Shown piece after piece: positions 1 through 7,000 of a stretch of DNA of 15,512 nt. A model generated the notes under the pieces. The model worked only from the letters and a program-made list of their open reading frames with translations, was not told where the DNA came from and ran no database searches. Position numbers and translations under genes: made by a program. This stretch comes from RGIG7213 sp045657205 (lineage in GTDB: Bacteria; Bacillota; Clostridia; Oscillospirales; CAG-272), in NCBI GenBank assembly GCA_045657205.1, contig JAZOSS010000048.1, forward strand, positions 1 to 15,512, in the 5' to 3' direction. Positions within the stretch are counted from its first letter, which is position 1, and each line of letters begins with the position of its first letter.

Positions 1-1
1 T

Positions 2-175
2 ATCGAATCGCGTGCAGGAGCTAAAAGTTATATGTCGCTCGATGATGAGAAAAAAGAGCGCATACGCATACAGCTTCTTGAAAATGACGTCGGCGGTATC
101 GTGTCTTCGCTTAAACAGATGGGACTTTCAAAAGAAGATGCCGTATCGCTTATCGAAAAACATTGGGAGAATTGA
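2..175 (+). CDS. GntR-family (YtrA-like) transcriptional regulator, C-terminal fragment
   Basis: Only the last 57 codons lie in the window, open at the left edge and ending in TGA at 173-175. What is visible is a charged helical segment followed by QMGLSKEDAVSLIEKHWEN. A C-terminal helical hairpin with a 'lG(l/i)s.ee...li.k.w' pattern is typical of short YtrA-type GntR repressors, whose C-terminal part dimerises rather than forming a large ligand domain. The DNA-binding winged helix is outside the window, so the family call rests on this tail and on context: YtrA-type regulators usually sit first in an operon with ABC transporter genes, as here. The stop codon touches the next start (TGATGATG), so it is very probably co-transcribed and translationally coupled with the membrane protein that follows. 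It would be expected to repress its own operon until an envelope-related signal appears. Confidence 0.7.
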   Translation: MESRAGAKSYMSLDDEKKERIRIQLLENDVGGIVSSLKQMGLSKEDAVSLIEKHWEN

Positions 176-924
176 TGATGAAAAAATATATATCCGTTTT
201 CGGACTTTTCGGGAAAATGTCCTTTCGCAAAATCATTTTGTGTTTCGTGCTTTTGTCCGTTTTACAGCTTTCGTTCTATTGTATAAATCTTAATAATGCC
301 TTGTCAGCAGCGGAAAGTATAGATTCCGTGCCGATACTTGAAGAAACGTTCATCACGTCCTTTTACGGTATATCGTTTCTGGTATGCCTTTGCCTTGTTT
401 GTAAGTTTCTTATATCGTCACAAAACCATTCGGAAAAGACGGCTTATGCAGTGCAAAGATTGCAAATTGACGAAAAAGTATTTTTCTACGTACAGACAGT
501 TTACAACGCGATTATGTTGTTTATGCTGTTTGCCGTTCAGACGGTGCTGCTGTTTGTAATGTGTAAATATTACGTCTTCAAAGCTCCGAGCGAGCTTGTA
601 AGTGAAATGTCGCTGTTTATGGCGTTTTACAGAGGTGACTTTTTGCACAGCATTCTGCCGCTTGATGAAACATTTATGGTTGTAGGTAATTTATTTATAA
701 TAATAGGTCTTTCATTTGCGTGTGCACTGTTTTCGTTCAAAAGCAGACACGGAAAATTCTCTTATTCGATAATATGGCTTTTAGCCAAGGTGTGCTTGTT
801 ATTTACAAGAAGTATAGGAAATGTTTCAAGTGATATATCATTTCAGGTAATAACTTTATTAATTATTCTCAAGGGATTATACACGGTACATGTAAAGGAG
901 GAAGAAGATGAAGAAACTAATTAA
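175..924 (+). CDS. Multi-pass membrane protein, probable ABC transporter permease subunit
   Basis: A hydrophobic protein of 249 residues with about six predicted membrane spans (roughly residues 19-40, 60-82, 101-132, 165-187, 196-215 and 221-240) and a very acidic cytoplasmic tail (EEEDEETN). No named motif is recognisable. The loop after the second span contains KTAYAVQRLQIDEK, which resembles the loop KSIYLTNRLPVWRSTEK in the next gene, so the two proteins may be diverged relatives. The start is set by a GGGAGA ribosome binding site at 165-170. ATG at 175 and ATG at 178 are both usable; a TTG at 163 lies inside the upstream gene and has no such site. The position between a GntR-type gene and an ABC ATPase points to a transmembrane subunit of that transporter. 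The substrate is unknown. Confidence 0.7.
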   Translation: MMKKYISVFGLFGKMSFRKIILCFVLLSVLQLSFYCINLNNALSAAESIDSVPILEETFITSFYGISFLVCLCLVCKFLISSQNHSEKTAYAVQRLQIDEKVFFYVQTVYNAIMLFMLFAVQTVLLFVMCKYYVFKAPSELVSEMSLFMAFYRGDFLHSILPLDETFMVVGNLFIIIGLSFACALFSFKSRHGKFSYSIIWLLAKVCLLFTRSIGNVSSDISFQVITLLIILKGLYTVHVKEEEDEETN

Positions 925-1387
925 AAAATATTCTCCTCCGGGGCTTGAGCTTTTTCCCGAAATATTGGCTTTTGTCGTGGGAAATATCTTGTCCGTTTCG
1001 ATCTTGTCAGGTGTATTTACTTCGAATTTTATTGCGGAGCTTTCCTGGATAAAAGACTCACCTTCAAGAAATATGCCGTATTTCAGTGACATGATACAAC
1101 GTGCAACTATTGGTTTTTCCGTAACGTCGGTGGTGCTTATTTGTTTTATGATCTATAGATATATGTATCTTATAAGAACGAAAAGTATATATCTTACAAA
1201 CCGTCTGCCCGTGTGGCGTTCTACAGAAAAGCTTTGCTTGTACGTTCCTGTCGGCTACGTGTTTTCCTGTATACTTATAGAAAAAATAACGCTTATCATT
1301 TTGTTTGTATGCTATTACGTGATCACACCGGAACAGAATTTGAAGAATAACGTACTGTTTGATTTTATTATGGAGAGTTTGTTATGA
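908..1387 (+). CDS. Small membrane protein, probable second ABC permease subunit
   Basis: A 159-residue protein with three clear hydrophobic spans (about residues 17-38, 68-88 and 112-138) and a basic cytoplasmic loop between spans 2 and 3 that carries a Y...NRLP motif. That loop pattern is seen in membrane proteins that pair with GntR-linked ABC ATPases and resembles a loop in the preceding gene. The start is well supported by AAAGGAGG at 894-901. The gene begins inside the end of its upstream neighbour, overlapping by 17 bases, and its stop overlaps the ATPase start (ATGA at 1384-1387). It is short for a complete permease. It could be a half-subunit that pairs with the 249-residue protein, or a shortened derivative. 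The clean couplings at both ends argue against simple decay. Confidence 0.7.
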   Translation: MKKLIKKYSPPGLELFPEILAFVVGNILSVSILSGVFTSNFIAELSWIKDSPSRNMPYFSDMIQRATIGFSVTSVVLICFMIYRYMYLIRTKSIYLTNRLPVWRSTEKLCLYVPVGYVFSCILIEKITLIILFVCYYVITPEQNLKNNVLFDFIMESLL

Positions 1388-2118
1388 TAGAAATTAAGAA
1401 TCTTACGAAAAAATACGGTGCAAAAACAGCACTTGAAGACGTAAACCTCACAATACCGCAAGGACAGATAATTGGTCTTTTCGGTGAAAACGGAGCAGGC
1501 AAAACAACGCTTATGAAGTGTATTTTGGGATATGTCATACATAAGGGCGAAATAACGCTTGACGGTGAGAAGATAACGCATAAAAACATTGCAAAAATAT
1601 CCTTTGCAACGACTGAAAATTCGCTGTTTCCGACACTTACTCCGAACGAGCACAGAAGCTTTTATAAGGAACATTTTGAGAAGTTTTCCGATAAACGCTT
1701 TGATGGACTTATGGACTTTTTCAAGCTTCCGAAAAATAAAGCCGTAAAGCATTTTTCAAAAGGACAGCGTGACCAGCTTGAGGTGATCCTCTCACTTTCC
1801 CAGGGTGCTGAATATATCTTTATGGATGAACCGTTTACGGGTAACGATATATTCAACCGTGAGGATTTTTATAAAGTCCTGCTCGGCATTTTAGAACCCG
1901 ATGAAACGGTTATGCTCTCAACACATCTTATAGATGAGGTTTCACCCTTCATCAGCCGTGCCGTGCTTATAAAAGGCGGAAAGATCATTGCAGACTTTGA
2001 AACGGAAACGCTTGAAGAAGAAGGCAAAACACTCGTTGAATTTATAAAAGAATCATACAGCTACCAAAGCGACAGAGTAAGCCGTGCGCTTGACAGTATG
2101 ACGGAGGGGGAAGAATGA
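1384..2118 (+). CDS. ABC transporter ATP-binding protein (YtrB-like)
   Basis: A 244-residue cytoplasmic ATPase that would power the membrane subunits encoded just upstream. Visible motifs are: Walker A GENGAGKTT at residues 34-42; a signature sequence FSKGQ at about 124-128 (SKGQ instead of SGGQ); Walker B YIFMDE at 144-149, with D148 and catalytic E149; and the switch histidine in STH at 181. The position normally held by the Q-loop glutamine reads ATTEN (E78), a substitution common in this branch of single-domain ATPases linked to GntR regulators. Residues after about 210 form a short extension. The gene is coupled to its neighbours by ATGA overlaps at 1384-1387 and 2115-2118. All catalytic residues are present, so it should be active. 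Whether it exports a peptide or antibiotic, or acts in envelope stress, cannot be read from the sequence. Confidence 0.93.
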   Translation: MIEIKNLTKKYGAKTALEDVNLTIPQGQIIGLFGENGAGKTTLMKCILGYVIHKGEITLDGEKITHKNIAKISFATTENSLFPTLTPNEHRSFYKEHFEKFSDKRFDGLMDFFKLPKNKAVKHFSKGQRDQLEVILSLSQGAEYIFMDEPFTGNDIFNREDFYKVLLGILEPDETVMLSTHLIDEVSPFISRAVLIKGGKIIADFETETLEEEGKTLVEFIKESYSYQSDRVSRALDSMTEGEE

Positions 2119-3386
2119 AGAAATTAACCGTTATAATTTTGCTTCTTGCCGTTTTGTTCGGTGTATCCACGGCGTATATAGCAGCCGAAGTTAATTCGGG
2201 TAAAGATAAAGTATCGTTTGAAGAAAACGTGCTTTACGGTGATAAAACGTACGCAAACGGTATAACCTTGACAATGGAAACGAACTATATGAGAAAGCTG
2301 AACTGGAAAACCGATTATACGATAGGTCTTTCTCCCAAATGTGAAACGGAATATAAATTCGGTGCCGAAGGTATTCCGGACTATGACCGTGAATACTACG
2401 GAATTGATATATCGGAAAATATAGGAGATCTCAAGGTGGTAAGTGATGCGTACAGTGAGGCTGTAAAAACATCCAAAGAAGAAAAAAGAAATGTGACCGT
2501 GACGCTCGATCTTTCCGATCATATCGAATATTTTCCACTTTTTGTTGACGTTGATCTGCCGAACTTCACGTTAAGCTATGAAAACCAACAGAGTTTGATA
2601 AAAAAAGTAAACGAATTTTTTAAAACTCCTGTACCCGATAATTTCAATATAACGATCACGGCAGAGGATGAAGGTACTGTGACAAGTGTAGGGTATGATG
2701 CGTACACGGATACGCAATTTACAGGCGTTGCCATAATGTCTGACACTATCTTTTTTACTAAAGGATTTACAAAATTTTCTCCGAAAGACCACGATAACAC
2801 GATTTATTCGATAAACTACGGTAAAGACGTAATATACGAAGATACGCTGAAATCAGCATATGATCCGGGTGAAAACTTCATAATTTCAGAGATGTTCGCC
2901 ACGGATAAAACCCTCGTGCTTTTGGGAACAGAGAACGACTGTGAAACGACGTTTCTGCGGGTGCTTGATATACAAACGATGAACTGTATACAAAATATAA
3001 AGGTGTCAGAGAATGATTACGTTTCCTCACGGCTGAAAGAGGATTTTATCGAGATAGAAATACAAAACGACAGCGGTGACTATGAAATATATTTCTATAA
3101 ACTCCTGCCCGATAATACGTATACACACGGTATGACCGTACGTGAAAAAGGGGATTTTTTCAGTGGTTATATAACCGCTATAGATTTTGACGGACAGTAT
3201 GCGGTGTTTGCACAGGCAAAGAATCTGTATACTTTGGGAAGCGATGCTGATTTTGACGTTACGGTAAGCGTGCACGATCAAAGCGGATGTGTCTATCTCG
3301 GTGAATATAAATGCAACCTTTCAAAGCATAATAAAAGCGGATATTGGCTTGGAGACTACGGCTATTCACTTGATGTAAATATGTAA
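2115..3386 (+). CDS. Membrane-anchored extracytoplasmic protein of the ABC operon, function unknown
   Basis: A 423-residue protein that begins MKK followed by a hydrophobic stretch (residues 4-24). There is no lipobox cysteine, so this is either a signal anchor or a cleaved signal peptide ending near TAYIAAEV. The rest is hydrophilic, rich in Asp, Tyr and Thr, with alternating beta-strand-like segments. The second half (about residues 195-410) has repeated short strands such as DGQYAVFAQAKNLYTL that could be blades of a propeller-like fold; this is inference. No enzyme motif is visible. The start is supported by GGAGGGGG at 2103-2110 and by the ATGA overlap with the ATPase stop. As the last gene of the operon, before the terminator at 3388, it probably works outside the membrane with the ABC complex, as a sensor, ligand binder or accessory subunit. 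It is not a typical solute-binding protein. Confidence 0.72.
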   Translation: MKKLTVIILLLAVLFGVSTAYIAAEVNSGKDKVSFEENVLYGDKTYANGITLTMETNYMRKLNWKTDYTIGLSPKCETEYKFGAEGIPDYDREYYGIDISENIGDLKVVSDAYSEAVKTSKEEKRNVTVTLDLSDHIEYFPLFVDVDLPNFTLSYENQQSLIKKVNEFFKTPVPDNFNITITAEDEGTVTSVGYDAYTDTQFTGVAIMSDTIFFTKGFTKFSPKDHDNTIYSINYGKDVIYEDTLKSAYDPGENFIISEMFATDKTLVLLGTENDCETTFLRVLDIQTMNCIQNIKVSENDYVSSRLKEDFIEIEIQNDSGDYEIYFYKLLPDNTYTHGMTVREKGDFFSGYITAIDFDGQYAVFAQAKNLYTLGSDADFDVTVSVHDQSGCVYLGEYKCNLSKHNKSGYWLGDYGYSLDVNM

Positions 3387-3387
3387 T

Positions 3388-3432
3388 AAAAAACGGCTGT
3401 CAAAGCTTAAAAAGCTCCGACAGCCGTTTTTT
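3388..3432. terminator. Bidirectional rho-independent terminator between the ABC operon and the thioredoxin gene
   Basis: The arm AAAAAACGGCTGTC (3388-3401) pairs exactly with GACAGCCGTTTTTT (3419-3432), a 14-bp stem including the A/T flanks, with a 17-base loop holding an extra AGCT/AGCT match. U-runs on both strands allow it to end the ABC operon reading right and the thioredoxin gene reading left. Confidence 0.93.
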
Positions 3433-3439
3433 ATATGAA

Positions 3440-3748
3440 TTATTTAAGCATTTCAAGAATAAGTGCTTTCGGCTTTGCGCCGAGTGACTGGCTCACCACT
3501 TTTCCGTTTTCCATAACGAAAAGCGCGGGTATGCTCATAACGGCAAATTTTGATGCAAGCTCGGGCTGTTCATCAACGTTTATTTTGCATACCTTGTATT
3601 CGGGATGCTCGTCTGCTATTTCGTCTACAACGGGGGAAACCATACGGCAAGGACCGCACCAATCCGCAAAGAAGTCTATAAGCACTTTTTTATCGCTTTT
3701 CATTACCTCGGTGTCAAAATTATCTTTTGTTATTTTTATTACTGACAT
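3440..3748 (-). CDS. trxA: Thioredoxin
   Basis: A 102-residue cytoplasmic thiol-disulfide oxidoreductase that reduces protein disulfides and is normally recycled by thioredoxin reductase, which is not in this window. The active site WCGPC is at residues 30-34, preceded by the conserved Asp in FFADW. The cis-proline loop is SIPA (P74), and the buried Asp of the family corresponds to D25 in LIDFF. Length and motif order match classical thioredoxin. There is one extra cysteine (C54, KVCKIN), also seen in some bacterial thioredoxins. A perfect AGGAGGT (3755-3761 on the + strand) sits seven bases before the ATG. It has its own extended -10 promoter at 3775-3783 and shares the terminator at 3388-3432, so it is monocistronic. 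Confidence 0.96.
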   Translation of the reverse strand: MSVIKITKDNFDTEVMKSDKKVLIDFFADWCGPCRMVSPVVDEIADEHPEYKVCKINVDEQPELASKFAVMSIPALFVMENGKVVSQSLGAKPKALILEMLK

Positions 3749-3774
3749 ATACGTACCTCCTGTTCTTTATATAT

Positions 3775-3803
3775 ATTATACCATACTTTTTTGAAAATTG
3801 TAT
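3775..3803 (-). promoter_or_regulatory. Promoter of the thioredoxin gene (extended -10)
   Basis: Read on the - strand, the sequence is TATGGTATAAT: a consensus TATAAT box (3775-3780) preceded by TGG, the extended -10 element. The -35 position (about 3798-3803, ATACAA) is poor, as is usual for extended -10 promoters. Transcription would start near 3768, giving a leader of about 20 bases. Confidence 0.7.
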
Positions 3804-3877
3804 ATTAAAGACAAATCGTTTTAAAAAATATTACATTCATTACTTAAATACGGGTGTTTCGGGCACAAAAAAGAGAA

Positions 3878-3883
3878 TATAAT
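3878..3883 (+). promoter_or_regulatory. Possible upstream -10 box for the giant surface protein gene
   Basis: TATAAT in an A/T-rich stretch, with only a weak -35 candidate (TGTTTC, 3855-3860, 17-base spacer). If used, transcription would start near 3890 and the leader of about 120 bases would include the CTCCTA segment at 3912-3917, which can pair with the ribosome binding site of the giant gene. Confidence 0.35.
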
Positions 3884-3955
3884 AAAATTTACAAAAAAGA
3901 AACAAATTCACCTCCTATATTACATATAAAAATGTTACTCTTATTTTCGTGTATA

Positions 3956-3980
3956 ACTGTATTTATAATATAAATGCAGT
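3956..3980 (+). promoter_or_regulatory. 25-bp palindrome over a TATAAT box upstream of the giant gene (operator candidate)
   Basis: The outer arms ACTG (3956-3959) and CAGT (3977-3980) and the inner arms ATTTATA and TATAAAT give 12 mirrored positions around base 3968, with one T/G mismatch at 3960/3976. The palindrome contains TATAAT at 3964-3969, a likely -10 box, and ends 17 bases before the ribosome binding site. No good -35 is seen (TTATTT at 3941-3946). A dimeric repressor bound here would block transcription. A purely structural RNA role is also possible. Confidence 0.5.
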
Positions 3981-4011
3981 ACATGAAATTCTTTGTTAGG
4001 AGAGAAAAACT

Positions 4012-7000
4012 ATGCAAGTGAAAAACACATTCGGATGTAAGTTTTTATCTGTATTTCTGTGTCTTTCGATGCTCTTGGCACCGATAGTCACTCTCGCGGA
4101 TACTATGCTTACAGCCGAAACAGGATCCTCTGCTATGACGGTAGACGATGCCGTTACGGTAATAGAGGGTAAAACCCTGACGTCACCTCTTTACAGATTG
4201 GTAGAGAAGGCAAGCGACGTTGACGGTGATAAAACCTACGCTTTTGTATCTTCAAAAAAAGCGGGAGAAAACGGCACATTTTTGAAATACGCTACGGAGC
4301 TTCAGTGGAGCGGCGTAGGATCCATTTACAATCTTCCTATAGATGTTGTTGACGGCGATACAGTGCTTCTTGCAGGCACGTATGTTTCCGCACCTTCAGA
4401 GCAGGAAGCGTATAACGTATATGAATGGTACATAAAAAACACCACGGGAATTATTTATAACCCGAACGATATAATTCTTAACAAGTATTCCACTACAAGC
4501 AATTACAGCTGTAATGAAATACTTTTTGACCATACCTCAAGAGTAAATTGTGTGCGTATGGGCAGAGGTACAAAAACGGGCAGCTATATGTCGTACGTTT
4601 TCAATACGTGCGGTGATGCAAAAGGCATCACGGATGCAAATTCTGTCATCTCCTTGAAGTACAGATACTGGGGAGGATCGTGGACAGAAACCGACAGCCG
4701 TCTGTTTATTATCGACAAAGACGGAAAGAAGATTGCAGCTTATACGTTGAGTGCTACGGCAGGCAGTGCTGCTTGGCAGACGTTCAATATTGATCTTGCA
4801 GAAAAAGGAATTTTACCGACTGATATTGCCAGAATAGAGCTTTGTCCTTTCGGTGATGCCGGATCAAAAGTAACAGCTAACGATGCACAGAACTTTGACC
4901 TCGGTTACGTAGGCTTCTTTACTTCAATAGATGAAGCGGCAGCTTACAGTGCAAAAACTCCGGTTTCAACATTGAACTGTTTTTCTTTGACAGATATCGG
5001 AACGATTACTGATTATTTCGGTACGAATGCCCGTTCACAGCTTACGAAGTATGATACCTTTGTACGCTTTACGCAGAAGAATCAAGGCTTGACCGAAAAT
5101 GTTGATTATTACAACTATTATAATTTGTCGCAAGAAGGTAGTTCAAAGGCAGACGGCGACTATTTTATGATTCGTTACAGAACTAATGCGCAGACTGTCG
5201 ACCAAACAAGATTGATCCCTTATGATCTTACGACAAATGTACACGGTTCCAGTGAAGATATAAACTTTAAAGCTACCGGAGAATGGGAAACAGCAATAGT
5301 AAATGTTTCTTCTCTTAGAGCAACAGGATATACTCATTTCCGTCTCGAGTTTATGCGTAAAGCATATTCGGCAAGTGACTACTTCGATATTGCCTTTATG
5401 GGATATTTTAGCAGCGAAAAGGAAGCTAAGGCGTTTGGCGATTCCTTCATAGTCCCCGAAATCGTTTATACTGATGCAGAACTTCGTCCGGCGGGCGATG
5501 CTTCCACATCTCGTGTAAATATGAAGGGTGATAATCATTATACGACATACACTACGAAGGTAAGTGACCCGTATGTGTTCTTTGCGGCTCCTACGAATAC
5601 AGTTGCAGGCAACCTCAAATATATAGTTGTAAAGTACAGACTTTATGATGACAATACAACTGAATTCAAATTCCATTACAGCAATTCCGGTAATTGGACA
5701 GGCGATGACGGTGTATATGTTCCCGACGGTGGTTGGAATTATTCGATAGTCGAGATAAAGGGTACTTTAACAAACACTACAGAACTTTTCCGTTTCGACG
5801 TCTTTGACGGTAGTGAAAATATAGGTTATTCCGTAGATGTTGCATCGGTAGCAATATTTAAAACAAAAGCGGATGCACAGGCATATGCAAATGATCCCTC
5901 ACTCATTTCCGACGGAGATTCCCAAAAGTACACTTATACAGTAAACTCTGTAAAGGATAAAACAAAATACCTTTATGGTGAATACGGTAATTATAACGGC
6001 AGCGACCGTGTTGCTGTAATGGTCGGTGATACGGCTTCTCCTGTGTTCCTTCCCCTTGACGGCGGAAATATTAAGGTATTTGATATTGATGCGAATAAAA
6101 GCAGTAACGCAACTATCTCCAGTAACGGTGCACCTTTTTATGTTTACGAAAAGGTTGCAGACACAGGAGCTAAGATACCTGCAGTTAAGGCATGGCTTAT
6201 AGATGATTGGGGTTCCGTTGCACTCGGTGCTACGGGCGTTTCCACGGGCGCATACCTTAAGGTTTGGTCCGGTGATAACGTATTCGACGTTCCCGTAACA
6301 ACGGATATGCTTTACGATAAAGACGGTAACAAGGTAAGCACTGCAACGAAAGGTGTGCAGAAAGATCTTGTTGTAAAGTATTTGGACGTTGAAATTTATG
6401 ATGCTTTTACACTCAACGTAGTAGAAGCTAAAGATTTTATAACAAGCAACGTTGGTGTTTTCAAGCTTGTTGATCCTATCGACCCTCACGGTAATGTTTC
6501 AAAGAGCATTAAGAACAACACACAATATATGCTTATGAACAGCAGTGAGTCCGGTTACGGAAAAGCTATCTCGCTTCAGTTTGCTGTGTCATCCGGCTCA
6601 TCATGCGGTGTTGTTCCGAGAAGTTCATATATACACGAAATTGAAGTTGACGGCGAAAAGCAGTATTACGTCGTTCCGACAGGCGGATCGAATGACGTTT
6701 GGACGACTGAATTTGCGAGCGCAACACATCCGAAGATCAGTTCTTTGGGAAATACAGTAAGCACGTTTTTCTATCTTAAGAGCTCTTCCAATACATACCT
6801 CCGTTATACCGGTACAGGTCCTGCAACTACATCGCTTCAAAACTTGAACGCCGGTTGGTTGCCTGTACATTCGACCCTTTATGCTCAGGCACTCAGCACA
6901 ACCGATTCGGGCTTCTTCTGGTGTGAAATGCCCGAAACGGCAATCTCCACAAAGCTTGGTAATGCCACTGTTGTAAAAGGCTCGGGTCTTGCTTGCTTCG

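Noticed and set aside
163..174. An upstream TTG start for the first membrane protein.
   Set aside because: It lies within the coding end of the GntR-type gene and no ribosome binding site precedes it. ATG 175 or 178 is preceded by GGGAGA at a proper distance.
1315..1856. Long - strand reading frames opposite the ABC ATPase, and many others opposite the giant gene.
   Set aside because: They are shadows of the coding frame on the other strand, lack a ribosome binding site and show no recognisable domain.
3840..3905. A 21-codon reading frame on the - strand (TTG start, 3905 to 3840) after a perfect AGGAGGTGA ribosome binding site.
   Set aside because: It is low-complexity Phe-rich and starts with TTG, no clear promoter precedes it, and the site can equally be explained as an anti-SD segment of the + strand leader. 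It was not called as a gene.
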